NCBI GenBank assembly: GCA_934660915.1 | Contig: CAKUIF010000010.1 | Coordinates: forward strand, 1-64,000 | Origin: an uncultured Olsenella sp. | Lineage (GTDB): Bacteria; Actinomycetota; Coriobacteriia; Coriobacteriales; Atopobiaceae | Direction: 5' to 3' | DNA: 64,000 nucleotides | In this document: in pieces, positions 50,398 to 59,509 of the stretch | How the letters are laid out: every line of letters starts with the position of its first letter | Numbering within the stretch: the first letter of the stretch is position 1 | Made by a program: the position numbers and the translations under genes | Notes under the pieces: generated by a model | Databases searched by the model: none | What the model was told of the DNA's origin: nothing | The model's input: only the letters and a program-made list of their open reading frames with translations

Positions 50398-52413
50398 ATG
50401 GCAGCAAACGCACAGAAGCTACTCGAGCCCATCAAGGTCGGGCCCATCGAGCTTAAGAACCGCATCATGTTCCCGCCGCTCACCACCGGTTACGAGGAGC
50501 GCGACGGCTCCATCGGCGAGCGCAGCCTTGCGTTCTACGAGCGCCTTGCCAAGGGCGGCGTAAGCTACATCGTCATCGGCGACGTGGCGCCCGTCATGAC
50601 CGCGAGCCCCACGCCCAAGCTCGCCTCCGATGCCCAGATCCCCTCGTTTGCCGCCCTCGCGGACGCCGTCCACAAGCACGGCGCCAAGATCGCCCTGCAG
50701 CTCTTCCACCCCGAGTACGACGTCCCCGGCGTCGGACGCATGATCATGGGCTCTATGTCTGCGGCCAAGTCGGCGCAGGCCGCCAAGGCTGCCGGCGACG
50801 AGGAGACCTTCGCCGCAAAGATGGCCGAGTCCGAGAAGATCCGCCAGGAGGCCTACGCCAAGCTGCACCACGACATGCAGCACTTCGTGACCGAGGCCAC
50901 GGTCGAGCAGCTCAACGAGATCAAGGAGGCCATCGCGGCCAGCGCCGCCCGTGCCGAGAAGGCCGGCATCGACGCCATCGAGGTTCACGGCGACCGTCTC
51001 GTCGGCTCCCTCTGTTCCGCCGCGCTCAACCATCGCACCGACGAGTACGGCGGCTCCTTCGAGAACCGCGTCCGCTACGCCCTCGAGGTCGTCGCGGCCA
51101 TCAAGCAGGCCGCGCCTACGCTCATGGTCGAGTATAAGCTCCCCGTCATCACCCACAACGCCGACGGCACGCCGCGCGGCAAGGGCGGCCTCGTGGCCGA
51201 CGAGGCCTGCGAGCTCGCCGTTCTCCTCGAGAAGGCCGGCATCGACATGATCCAGGTCGCACAGGCCAACCACACCGGCAACATGGGCGACACCATCCCG
51301 CCCATGGGCTCGATGCCCTACAACTGGACGCTTCCGGTGGCCGAGCGCGTGAAGGGGCTCGTCTCGGTCCCCGTCGCCACCGTGGGCCGCGTGGTCTCCG
51401 TCGAGGCCGGCGAGAAGATCCTCGAGGACGGTTCAGCCGACATCGTCGCCTACGGCCGCTCGCTCATGTGCGACCCCGACATCGCGCTGAAGGCCGCAAC
51501 GGGCGAGCCAATCCGCGAGTGCCTCAACTGCAACAAGGGCTGTGTCGATGCCATCCAGAACCGCCGCTACATCTCGTGCGTGCTCAACGCCGAGAACGGC
51601 GACGAGGCCACCGTCTCGATCAAGCCCGGCGAGGGCAAGAAGCGCGTCGCCGTCGTGGGCGGTGGCATCGCCGGCCTCGAGGCCGCCCGCGTCGCCGCCA
51701 AGCGCGGCTACGACGTCACGCTCTTCGAGGCGTCCGACCACCTCGGCGGCCAGATCGTCCTCGCCGCGGCTCCCCCGCGCAAGAGCGAGATCATGCGCTC
51801 CGTCGAGTACTACGAGAAGGTCTTTCCGGGCCTCGGCGTGAGCGTCGAGCTCAACCACGCGGCGTCCGCCGACGAGCTCAACGCCTTCGACGCCGCCGTC
51901 GTGGCCGTGGGCGCCCATGATTTCCGCATCCCCGTCCCCGGTGCCGACTCGGACAAGGTCGTCTCGTCCTGGGACGTCCTTTCCGGCAAGGCCGAGGTCT
52001 CCGGCCGCGTCGCCGTCATCGGCGGCGGCCTGGTGGGCACCGAGACCGCCGAGTTCCTCCTTGAGCGCGGCTGCGAGGTCTCCGTCGTCGAGATGCTCGA
52101 CAAGATTGCCGCCGGCGAGTCCGATACCATCCTGCCGCTCATCATGGCCGACTTTGAGGAGAATGGCGTCGAGCAGCACGTGAACACGCGCCTTTCCGCC
52201 GTCACCGACGAGGGCATCGAGGCCGTGTGCGGCGAAGAGACGGTCAAGATCGCCTGCGACTACGTCGTCATGGCTGTCGGCTCCAAGGCCAACTCCCTCG
52301 ACGTCTCCGGCGTGACGGTCCCCGTGGCCTTCGTGGGCGACTGCTCCGGCGAGCGCACCGCAGACATCGCGAGCGCCATCCGCACCGCCTACAACGCTGC
52401 GAACTCCCTTTAA
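50398..52413 (+). CDS. FAD/FMN/Fe-S oxidoreductase (old yellow enzyme/2-enoate reductase type)
   Basis: 671 residues, with GAGGAGAGG before the ATG at 50398; a longer frame is not supported. An FMN barrel (about 1-345: IMFPPLTTGYEERDG, VEVHGDRLVGSLCSAALN-like segment) is followed by a Cys cluster ECLNCNKGC (about 373-381), a [4Fe-4S] site. Then come an FAD motif VAVVGGGIAGLEAARVA and a NAD motif VAVIGGGLVGTETAEF. The family reduces enoates and dienoyl-CoA; bile-acid BaiCD/BaiH enzymes belong here. Substrate is unknown. Confidence 0.82.
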   Translation: MAANAQKLLEPIKVGPIELKNRIMFPPLTTGYEERDGSIGERSLAFYERLAKGGVSYIVIGDVAPVMTASPTPKLASDAQIPSFAALADAVHKHGAKIALQLFHPEYDVPGVGRMIMGSMSAAKSAQAAKAAGDEETFAAKMAESEKIRQEAYAKLHHDMQHFVTEATVEQLNEIKEAIAASAARAEKAGIDAIEVHGDRLVGSLCSAALNHRTDEYGGSFENRVRYALEVVAAIKQAAPTLMVEYKLPVITHNADGTPRGKGGLVADEACELAVLLEKAGIDMIQVAQANHTGNMGDTIPPMGSMPYNWTLPVAERVKGLVSVPVATVGRVVSVEAGEKILEDGSADIVAYGRSLMCDPDIALKAATGEPIRECLNCNKGCVDAIQNRRYISCVLNAENGDEATVSIKPGEGKKRVAVVGGGIAGLEAARVAAKRGYDVTLFEASDHLGGQIVLAAAPPRKSEIMRSVEYYEKVFPGLGVSVELNHAASADELNAFDAAVVAVGAHDFRIPVPGADSDKVVSSWDVLSGKAEVSGRVAVIGGGLVGTETAEFLLERGCEVSVVEMLDKIAAGESDTILPLIMADFEENGVEQHVNTRLSAVTDEGIEAVCGEETVKIACDYVVMAVGSKANSLDVSGVTVPVAFVGDCSGERTADIASAIRTAYNAANSL

Positions 52414-52446
52414 GCCCTGAGTCCCAGGACACGCCGACCTGGATTT

Positions 52447-52483
52447 GGTCGCCGTCTCGCTTCCCGCGCGACGGCGACCTTTT
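52447..52483 (+). terminator. terminator after the oxidoreductase gene
   Basis: A perfect 10-bp stem (52447-52456 against 52470-52479) is followed by four T. Confidence 0.9.
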
Positions 52484-52614
52484 GCTTTGCACAAGCCTTG
52501 TGCTAAGTTCTCGCATAAAGATGACGCTTGCGCAGCTTGCAATAGCCGCCGGCTTGCGGCACCATACGCCTAAAGGTTTTCAACCACCAGTTCAATCCGT
52601 CGATGGGGGAGCAC

Positions 52615-53091
52615 ATGCCGGGCAAGCGCGAGGGCGTCATTTCTTGGGACGAGTTCTTCATGAGGGTCGCGGTCGCGGCCAAGCTCCGCAGCAAGGACCC
52701 CAAGACCCAGGTGGGCGCCTGCATCGCCGATCACGACCACCGCATCCTCTCGGTCGGGTACAACGGCACGCCCGCCGGCATCGACGACGACGAGTTCCCG
52801 TGGGAGTCCACGGGCGAGCCCCTCACCGATAAGCACAACTACGTGATCCATGCCGAGGCCAACGCCATCCTCAACTACCGAGGGTCGAATAAAGACCTGG
52901 TCGGGGCCACGATCTACGTCACCCTCTTTCCGTGCCACGAGTGCGCGAAGACCCTCGCCCAGGCGGGCATCGGCGAGGTCGTCTACCTCGACGACAAGTA
53001 CCACAGCACCGAAGACGGCCTCATCTCCCGCAACATCCTCGACCGCTGCGGCATCTCGTACCGCCAGGTGGGCGTGGAAATCGCGGATTAA
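52615..53091 (+). CDS. deoxycytidylate (dCMP) deaminase
   Basis: 158 residues from the ATG at 52615 with GGGGGAG upstream; an ATG four codons earlier (52603) is possible. The zinc sites HAEANAIL (about 79-86) and PCHEC (about 106-110) define the cytidine/dCMP deaminase family. It makes dUMP for thymidylate synthesis. ComEB proteins are close relatives. Confidence 0.9.
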   Translation: MPGKREGVISWDEFFMRVAVAAKLRSKDPKTQVGACIADHDHRILSVGYNGTPAGIDDDEFPWESTGEPLTDKHNYVIHAEANAILNYRGSNKDLVGATIYVTLFPCHECAKTLAQAGIGEVVYLDDKYHSTEDGLISRNILDRCGISYRQVGVEIAD

Positions 53092-53189
53092 CGCCGCAAA
53101 CGCGGACCGCCGCGGGTTTGCTCGGCCCTGAAGCTGGATATACTTACTCCTGTTGACTATGTACGCCAAAACACGGGGAGCCCAGCCAC

Positions 53190-54314
53190 ATGGCCTCGAT
53201 GAACGACAAAGACTACTACGCCATCCTCGGCGTCGAGAAGGACGCCACGACCGAGGAGATCCGAAAGGCCTTCCAGAAGAAGGCGCGCAAGCTTCACCCG
53301 GACGTCAATAAAGAGCCTGACGCCGAGGAGAAGTTCAAGGAGGTCTCCGAGGCCTATGCCGTGCTCTCCGATGAGGATAAGCGCAAGCGCTACGACGCCA
53401 TGCGCTCCGGCAACCCGTTCGCCGGCGCGAGCGCCGGCTACGGCTCTCCGAGCGCGGGCGGATACGGCGACCCGTTCGGCGGCATGGGCGGCCCCTTCGC
53501 CTGGGGCCCCTTCGGCGGCGGGTTCAACACGGGCGCGGGCCGCGGCAAGCAGTCTCGCTCGTACAATCCCCGTGCCGGCGCCGACGTCGTGTTCGAGGTC
53601 AACCTGGATTCCGATAAGGCCGCGAAGGGCTGCCGCCGGGGTGTGACCTACCAGCGCTACGCCGCCTGCGACGTGTGCCACGGCGCCGGCTCCGTCCATG
53701 CAGAGCACCCCGAGACCTGCCCGATCTGCGGCGGCCGCGGGCGTATCTCCCTCGACCTCGGCAGCCTTCTGGGCTTCGGCGTCATTGACATGGAGTGCCC
53801 GGAGTGCGAGGGGACCGGCAAGGTCGTCGCCGACCCCTGCGAGGCATGCGGCGGGTCTGGGCGCACGCTGACCGCGAGCGAGGTCGTCGTCGACATCCCC
53901 GCGGGATCGCACGACGGCGACGAGGTGCGCGTCAAGGGCATGGGCAACGCGGGCACGAACGGCGAGGCCGCCGGTGACTTCGTTGCGCGCGTCGTCGTCC
54001 CCGAGGAGCGCCTCGATCCCCGCGCGGCGAACGGCTTCTACCTCGTGGGCTTCGCCCTTCCGTTCATCGTCTTCGGCGCCATTTCCCAGACGCTCGGCTC
54101 GGTTGCCCTGTTCGTGGCGTTCCTCTTGGCATTCGGGCTCTACAACGGGTTCCGACACGGCATAGGCAAGGGCGCCCGCTGGTGGAAGCACGTCGCCGCC
54201 GCCATCGGCAACGGCGCGAGCTCGGGGCTCGTGCTCGCGCTCTTCTTCACATCTATGATGTCCTGCACAGTCGGCGCCGGCCGAGCCGGCTACACGGGCG
54301 GCATGCTCGTGTAA
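53190..54314 (+). CDS. DnaJ-type J protein ending in membrane helices
   Basis: 374 residues. A J domain (about 6-70) with the HPD triad in KLHPDVNK, a Gly/Phe-rich linker (about 75-125), then four CxxCxGxG-type zinc repeats (CDVCHGAG, CPICGGRG, CPECEGTG, CEACGGSG, about 160-235). The last about 95 residues are not the usual C-terminal substrate domain but contain two to three hydrophobic helices (about 281-325 and 340-360). It is a tandem partner of dnaJ and is probably membrane-tethered, which is unusual. Confidence 0.75.
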   Translation: MASMNDKDYYAILGVEKDATTEEIRKAFQKKARKLHPDVNKEPDAEEKFKEVSEAYAVLSDEDKRKRYDAMRSGNPFAGASAGYGSPSAGGYGDPFGGMGGPFAWGPFGGGFNTGAGRGKQSRSYNPRAGADVVFEVNLDSDKAAKGCRRGVTYQRYAACDVCHGAGSVHAEHPETCPICGGRGRISLDLGSLLGFGVIDMECPECEGTGKVVADPCEACGGSGRTLTASEVVVDIPAGSHDGDEVRVKGMGNAGTNGEAAGDFVARVVVPEERLDPRAANGFYLVGFALPFIVFGAISQTLGSVALFVAFLLAFGLYNGFRHGIGKGARWWKHVAAAIGNGASSGLVLALFFTSMMSCTVGAGRAGYTGGMLV

Positions 54315-54390
54315 AGAAGCGCTCGGCGCTTCTTGCCAGTGGCTGTGAATTGTTTTACCTGCACGTGAACTTGCGTTTATTTGGAGATTG

Positions 54391-55626
54391 GTGATCTTGG
54401 AACCGAAGAAGGACTTCTACGAGGTGCTCGGCGTGGCAAAGGACGCCGACGCAAAGACGATCAAGCGCGCGTTCCTCAAACTCGCGCGCAAGCTCCACCC
54501 CGACGTCTCGGACGACCCCGACGCCGAGGAGAAGTTCAAGGAGGTCAACGAGGCGTACTCCGTCCTCTCTGACGACCAGAAGCGCGCCAACTACGACCGC
54601 TACGGCGACCCCAACGGACCTGCCGGCTTCGGTTCCGACTACGTCGACGTCTCCGATATCTTCGGCGGCTCGGGCTTCGGGTTCGGCGACATCTTCGACT
54701 CGTTCTTCGGCGGCGGTCGCGGCGGCGCCGGCGGGACGTCTGCGCGCACCCACGGCCGCGATATGGGCATCCACCTGCAGATTACTCTTGAGGAGGCTGC
54801 CGCGGGCTGCGCGAAGACCGTTGCCTACGAGCGCCTCGCGCCCTGCGACGACTGCGGCGGCACCGGCGCCGCCGACGGCGGCCACATGACCACCTGCTCG
54901 CGCTGCCACGGCACGGGACGCGTCGTCGAGGTCCAGCGCACCATCTTCGGCCAGATGCAGACCCAGTCCGAGTGCCCCGACTGCGGGGGCACGGGCCAGG
55001 TCATCGACCACCCCTGCGAGACCTGCGGCGGCCAGGGCCGCACCCCCTCGCGCGAGAAGGTCGAGGTGAAGATCCCCGCGGGCATCCACTCCGGCCAGAC
55101 CGTGACCGTCGAGGGCAAGGGCGAGGCGGGCCTGCGCGGGGACACCTGCGGCAACCTCGTCGTGAGCGTCGAGATCAAGCCTTCCGAGCGCTTCGAGCGT
55201 CGCGGCGACGACCTCTACTGCACCGTTAAGGTCGACGCGCTTCAGGCCATCCTCGGCACCACGGTCTCCGTGGACGGCGTCATGGCCGGCGAGAAGGTCC
55301 AGGTCGAGGTGCCCGCCGGCTGCCAGTTCGGCCAGCAGGTCGTGATCGAGCGCCGCGGCATGCCGCGCATGGGCATGATCGCCCGAGGCGACCTCGTGGC
55401 GGTTGTCCAGGTCGAGGTCCCGACCGACCTCACAAAGAAGCAGCTCCTCACCGTGAGCACGCTCGTGGCCGAGCGCGGGCTGGGGGACGCCGCCGACTCC
55501 GCCGGCGAGAAGCTCCGCGACCGCGCCGAGAAGGTCAAGGACGAGATCGAGGAAGAGGTCTCCGAGCACTTCAGCGGCGACAAGTGGCGCGCTCCGAAAA
55601 ACCCGTTCACGGGTAAGCGCAAGTGA
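54391..55626 (+). CDS. dnaJ: chaperone protein DnaJ
   Basis: About 411 residues. The start is uncertain: GTG at 54391 is close to GGAG, while TTG at 54388 or 54397 are options. J domain (about 8-68, HPD in KLHPDVS), GF linker, four CxxCxGxG repeats (CDDCGGTG, CSRCHGTG, CPDCGGTG, CETCGGQG) and the complete C-terminal substrate-binding domain are present. It stimulates DnaK and overlaps mtaB by four bases. Confidence 0.92.
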   Translation: MILEPKKDFYEVLGVAKDADAKTIKRAFLKLARKLHPDVSDDPDAEEKFKEVNEAYSVLSDDQKRANYDRYGDPNGPAGFGSDYVDVSDIFGGSGFGFGDIFDSFFGGGRGGAGGTSARTHGRDMGIHLQITLEEAAAGCAKTVAYERLAPCDDCGGTGAADGGHMTTCSRCHGTGRVVEVQRTIFGQMQTQSECPDCGGTGQVIDHPCETCGGQGRTPSREKVEVKIPAGIHSGQTVTVEGKGEAGLRGDTCGNLVVSVEIKPSERFERRGDDLYCTVKVDALQAILGTTVSVDGVMAGEKVQVEVPAGCQFGQQVVIERRGMPRMGMIARGDLVAVVQVEVPTDLTKKQLLTVSTLVAERGLGDAADSAGEKLRDRAEKVKDEIEEEVSEHFSGDKWRAPKNPFTGKRK

Positions 55627-56900
55627 GCCTCCCCGCGCCGCGCCGCGCGGCCCTCGTGAACCTCGGCTGCCGCGTGAATCGCGTGGAGCTCGACTCGATG
55701 GCGACCAGGCTCGAGTCCGCGGGCTTCGTGCTCACGGGCGAGTCCGATGCCGACTACATCGTCATCAACACCTGCGCCGTCACGGTCGAGGCCGAGGCAA
55801 AGACTCGCAAGGCCATACGGCACGCCGCGGCACGCCCGCAGGGGCCGCTCGTGGTGGCGACGGGGTGCGTGGCGTCGCTGTTCGCCGACGAGCTCGCGGC
55901 GCTCTCCCCGAGCGTGCGCGTCGTGGCGAACAAGCGCGAGGTCGCCGACTTCGTCATCGCGCATGCGGAGGCAAACGCAAAGGTACTTGGCGAAGCCGAG
56001 GTTTCTGCGCCCATCCACGCGTCCGTGACGCCCACGGGCCGCACGCGCCCGGGCGTCCAGGTGCAGGACGGCTGCGATAATCGCTGCACGTACTGCATCA
56101 TCTGGAAAGCCCGCGGCAAGGCCCGCTCGTTCGACCCCGACGGCATTGCTCGCGAGGTCCGGGCCGCCATGGGGCGAGGCGCCCATGAGGTCGTTCTCAC
56201 CGGCATCAACCTCGGCGACTACCGGTGGGGGAGCGGCGAGGGCCAGATGCGCCTCCCGGGTCTTCTCTCCCTCCTGCTCGAGCAAACGGGGGTTGAGCGC
56301 CTGAGGCTCTCGTCCATAGAGCCGCCCGACGTGACCGACGAGCTCGTGCGCCTTATGGCGGCATCCGACGGCCGCATCGCGCCGTTTCTGCACATCTGCC
56401 TGCAGTCTGGGTGCGACGACACGCTCCGTCGCATGGCGCGCGTGTACCGGACCGACCTGTTCCGCGAAAACGTCGAGCGTGCGCGCGAGGCCATGCCCGA
56501 CATCGCCCTTGGTACCGACCTCATCGTCGGCTTTCCCGGCGAGACGAACGAGCAGTTCGAGGAGTCGCTCGCCTTCTGCGAGGAGATGCGCTTCGCGAAG
56601 ATGCACATCTTCCGCTACTCCCGCAGGCCGGGGACGCCCGCGGCGGAGTTCGCCGACCAGGTTCCGCCGCAGGTCATGGCTGAGCGCTCTCGCCGTGCCC
56701 ATGAGCTCGCGGCGCGCATGCGAAGCCAGGAGGCCGCGAGGCTCGTCGGCAAGAAGGACCTCGTCGTCGTGCAGTACCCCGGGCGCGCCGTCTCGGGCGG
56801 CCTGTTCGACGTAGAGGTCGATCCCGCCGTCCCGACAGACACGCTGCTGCCGGTCGTCTTCGGCGGCGTGCGCGCGGACGGGACCCTTGTCGCGCGCTAG
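55623..56900 (+). CDS. mtaB: tRNA t6A methylthiotransferase MtaB
   Basis: 425 residues, GTG start overlapping dnaJ. The N-terminal domain has ALVNLGCRVNRVELDSM with the first Fe-S Cys, then INTCAVTVEAEAKTR. The radical SAM site is CDNRCTYC (about 152-159). The C-terminal TRAM-like region is present. It adds methylthio to t6A37 of tRNA. It is often beside dnaJ in actinobacteria and firmicutes. Confidence 0.93.
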   Translation: MSLPAPRRAALVNLGCRVNRVELDSMATRLESAGFVLTGESDADYIVINTCAVTVEAEAKTRKAIRHAAARPQGPLVVATGCVASLFADELAALSPSVRVVANKREVADFVIAHAEANAKVLGEAEVSAPIHASVTPTGRTRPGVQVQDGCDNRCTYCIIWKARGKARSFDPDGIAREVRAAMGRGAHEVVLTGINLGDYRWGSGEGQMRLPGLLSLLLEQTGVERLRLSSIEPPDVTDELVRLMAASDGRIAPFLHICLQSGCDDTLRRMARVYRTDLFRENVERAREAMPDIALGTDLIVGFPGETNEQFEESLAFCEEMRFAKMHIFRYSRRPGTPAAEFADQVPPQVMAERSRRAHELAARMRSQEAARLVGKKDLVVVQYPGRAVSGGLFDVEVDPAVPTDTLLPVVFGGVRADGTLVAR

Positions 56901-56927
56901 ACGCTGCATATAAAGACCAACCGAAAA

Positions 56928-56963
56928 CCCGCTCTTCTTTCCGTGGAAGGAAAGAAGAGCGGG
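56928..56963. terminator. bidirectional terminator between mtaB and the RHH gene
   Basis: A perfect 15-bp stem (56928-56942 against 56949-56963) with a GTGGAA loop has T-rich sequence on both sides (CCTCTTC on plus, TTTTCGG on minus). It ends mtaB and the converging gene. Confidence 0.9.
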
Positions 56964-56995
56964 CCTCTTCGGTTCACTTTGCTGAGCGTGGGTGC

Positions 56996-57385
56996 TTAGA
57001 ATCCCAGCGTCATCTGGAGCTCGTTGACGGCCTCGACGGCTGTCTTCTTGCGCTTCTTTTTCGCGGGCTTTGCGGGAGCCTGCTGGGCGAACGCCTTTCC
57101 GTCGGCGAAGTACTTGTTGTACACGCCGTCGATGACGGTCGAGACGAGGTCGAGGGACTCGGCGGCGGTCACCGCCTCGGAGAGCTTGGGGTCGCAGCAC
57201 ACGGGCACGCCCTCCTCGGTGAGGCGGCCGGTCTCGTCGGAGAAGGCACCGATCCACGAGGCTATCTGCGCCGACATGGTGAGCCCATTGGCGTCGGCGA
57301 TGCGGTGGAGCTTCTCGTGCTCCTCGTCGGAGAGCCAAAACGCCATGCGGCGGCGGCCTTCGGGGTTGTATTGCTTGCTCGACAT
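56996..57385 (-). CDS. ribbon-helix-helix-type DNA-binding protein (129 aa)
   Basis: I start at the ATG at 57385 (AAGGAC eight bases upstream); a frame reaching 57436 runs through the operator. The N-terminal part (about 10-45: RRRMAFWLSDEEHEKLHRIA, then SAQIASWIGAF) fits a ribbon-helix-helix domain, and the C terminus is a basic stretch (PAKKKRKKTA). The upstream palindrome suggests it controls its own gene. Its target beyond that is unknown. Confidence 0.65.
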   Translation of the reverse strand: MSSKQYNPEGRRRMAFWLSDEEHEKLHRIADANGLTMSAQIASWIGAFSDETGRLTEEGVPVCCDPKLSEAVTAAESLDLVSTVIDGVYNKYFADGKAFAQQAPAKPAKKKRKKTAVEAVNELQMTLGF

Positions 57386-57424
57386 GTGAACGTCCTTCTT
57401 GCCTGCGGTTTTGCTGCGATTGCG

Positions 57425-57484
57425 AGTAATTGGCACAAGGGTTGTTCCAATTACTAGGATTCTAGATTAGCACAACTATTGTGC
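57425..57484 (-). promoter_or_regulatory. operator-like palindromes upstream of the RHH gene
   Basis: A perfect 9-bp inverted repeat (57425-57433 against 57447-57455) lies 40 bases before the start codon. A second one (57470-57475 against 57479-57484) follows. They fit dimer-binding sites of a ribbon-helix-helix repressor, and also lie near the promoter of phoH on the other strand. Confidence 0.55.
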
Positions 57485-57589
57485 ATAGCTTGGTGTCGCG
57501 CAGCCCGGGGTGCTTAAACGCCCTGTTCGCGTTAAACTACCGATGTACCGCGGGCAAGGCCCCGCCAAGACAAACACCTCCGGAGGAGC

Positions 57590-58576
57590 ATGGAACCCAC
57601 CCACGTTCGTCTGACCATCCCAGACTCCATAGACCCGACCGAGCTCATGGGGCCCGCCGACGCGCTGCTTCGCCGCGTCGAGGGGGCGTTCGACGCCATG
57701 GTGGCCGTGCGCGGCAACCACATCAGCCTCGCCGGCGACCCCGCCGAGGTCGAGCTCGCCACCTCGGTCTTCTCGCGCATGATCCGCCTCGTCGAGGCGG
57801 GCGACGGGCTCACGACCGACGACGTCGACCTGCTCATCGACCGCGTGCGCCACGGCGCCGCGCGCATGGAGGTGTTGGCGGACGACGTCCTGCTCACCTT
57901 CCGCGGGCGCGCCATCAGGCCCAAGACCGCCGGCCAGAAGCGCTACGTCGACTCGATACGCAAGAACACCGTCACCTTCGGAATCGGCCCGGCGGGCACC
58001 GGCAAGACCTACCTCGCCATGGCGATGGCCGTCGCCGCCCTGAAGCGCAAGGAGGTCGGACGGATCGTGCTCGCGCGTCCCGTCGTCGAGGCGGGGGAGT
58101 CGCTCGGGTTTCTTCCCGGCACGCTGCAGGAGAAGCTCGACCCCTACGTACGCCCGCTCTACGACGCGCTCTTCGACATGACCGACATGGAGCGCGGCAA
58201 CTCCCTCATCGAGCAGGGCGTCATCGAGATCGCCCCGCTCGCCTTCATGCGCGGGCGCACGATGAACGACGCCTTCGTCATTCTCGACGAGGCGCAGAAC
58301 ACGACGCCCGAGCAGATGAAGATGTTCCTCACGCGTCTCGGCTTCAACTCGAGGTTCGTCGTCACGGGAGACGCCTCCCAGAAGGACCTCAAGGGCGCCT
58401 CCGGCCTCGACCACGCCCGCCGCGTTCTGTCCGGCGTCGACGACATAGACTTCATCGACCTCGACCGCAACGACATCGTCCGCCATACCCTGGTCGCGCG
58501 CATCGTCGACGCGTACAACGCCGACGCCGAGGCCAAGGGCAAGTCCGCATCCCCAAACGACCGCAAGGAGGCCTAG
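57590..58576 (+). CDS. phoH: PhoH-family ATPase
   Basis: 328 residues; GGAGGAGC before the ATG. A beta-rich N-terminal domain (KH-like) leads into the ATPase with Walker A GPAGTGKTYLA (about 133-143) and Walker B FVILDEAQN. It is of the short PhoL/YbeZ type that pairs with YbeY, encoded next, and binds RNA. Confidence 0.88.
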   Translation: MEPTHVRLTIPDSIDPTELMGPADALLRRVEGAFDAMVAVRGNHISLAGDPAEVELATSVFSRMIRLVEAGDGLTTDDVDLLIDRVRHGAARMEVLADDVLLTFRGRAIRPKTAGQKRYVDSIRKNTVTFGIGPAGTGKTYLAMAMAVAALKRKEVGRIVLARPVVEAGESLGFLPGTLQEKLDPYVRPLYDALFDMTDMERGNSLIEQGVIEIAPLAFMRGRTMNDAFVILDEAQNTTPEQMKMFLTRLGFNSRFVVTGDASQKDLKGASGLDHARRVLSGVDDIDFIDLDRNDIVRHTLVARIVDAYNADAEAKGKSASPNDRKEA

Positions 58577-58577
58577 C

Positions 58578-59087
58578 ATGGCCGCTTCCCTCGACTTCTC
58601 AAACGACGACGGGCTCGAGTTCCCGCTTACCGAAGAGCAGGTCGCCGGCCTCGCTGACGCCGTCCTTTCCCATGAGGGCGTCGACCGCGAGTGCTACGTC
58701 TCGGTCTCGGTCGTCACCGACGAGGAGATAGCCGCGGCAAACCTCGAGTGGCGCGGGCACAATAGCGCGACCGACGTCGTGAGCCTCGAGTGCGAGCGCC
58801 CCGACGACCCCGACCTCGCGCCGGGCGAGCCCTGCGAGCTCGGTGACATCGTGCTCGCGCCGGCCTACATCGCCGCCCAGGCCGCGCGCTTCGGCACCAC
58901 CTTCGCTGACGAGTGCCGCCTGCTGCTCGTTCACGGCCTTCTGCACCTGCTCGGCCACGACCACCTCGACGACGAGTCGGCCGAGGCCATGGAGGCCCTT
59001 GAGGACGACATCTTGGCCGGCTCGGACACCGACGGCACCCTTGGGCACGTGGTCATCACGCGCCACCGCACGGAGGACGAGGCATGA
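58578..59087 (+). CDS. ybeY: rRNA maturation RNase YbeY
   Basis: 169 residues, starting one base after phoH. The zinc site is HGLLHLLGHDH (about 115-125). It trims 16S rRNA 3' ends and monitors ribosomes. Overlap with dgkA as ATGA. Confidence 0.92.
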   Translation: MAASLDFSNDDGLEFPLTEEQVAGLADAVLSHEGVDRECYVSVSVVTDEEIAAANLEWRGHNSATDVVSLECERPDDPDLAPGEPCELGDIVLAPAYIAAQAARFGTTFADECRLLLVHGLLHLLGHDHLDDESAEAMEALEDDILAGSDTDGTLGHVVITRHRTEDEA

Positions 59088-59467
59088 TCCCCGGCTCAAA
59101 GAGCGACCACCCGGGGTTCAGGAAGAGCTTCGGCTTCGCCCTGCAGGGGTTCCGCTACACCCTGGCCACCGAGCGCAACATCCGCGTGATGCTCGGCGGG
59201 GCCGCCTTCGCGGTCGTCATGGGCCTCGTGCTGCAGCTCGACCTCATAAGCTGGGCCATCGTCCTTCTTTGCATCGGCGTCGTGCTCGCGGCGGAGCTGA
59301 TCAACACCGCCATCGAGACGGTCGTGGACCTCGTGAGCCCCGAGTACCACCCGCTCGCGGGCCACGCGAAGGACATCGCCGCCGCCGCCGTCTACGTGCT
59401 CAGCATCCTCGTCGCCCTCGTGGGGCTGGCAGTGTTCGCCGACGCCCTCATACACAGGCTCGCTTAA
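59084..59467 (+). CDS. dgkA: diacylglycerol/undecaprenol kinase (DgkA family)
   Basis: 127 residues with three membrane helices and the kinase motif AELINTAIETVVDL (about 65-78). Gram-positive members phosphorylate undecaprenol. It has the usual ybeY-dgkA-era order. Confidence 0.88.
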   Translation: MIPGSKSDHPGFRKSFGFALQGFRYTLATERNIRVMLGGAAFAVVMGLVLQLDLISWAIVLLCIGVVLAAELINTAIETVVDLVSPEYHPLAGHAKDIAAAAVYVLSILVALVGLAVFADALIHRLA

Positions 59468-59509
59468 GGCGCTCTGCGCCCCGCCTTTAACCTCGCTAAG
59501 GAGAAGAAC

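Noticed and set aside
53190..54314. The membrane-tailed J protein as a frameshifted dnaJ
   Set aside because: The hydrophobic C terminus is in frame with a normal stop, and no remnant of a substrate-binding domain follows in other frames.
55242..57338. A 698-codon minus-strand frame across mtaB and dnaJ
   Set aside because: It runs opposite to two well-recognised genes, has no family signature, and is a GC third-position shadow.
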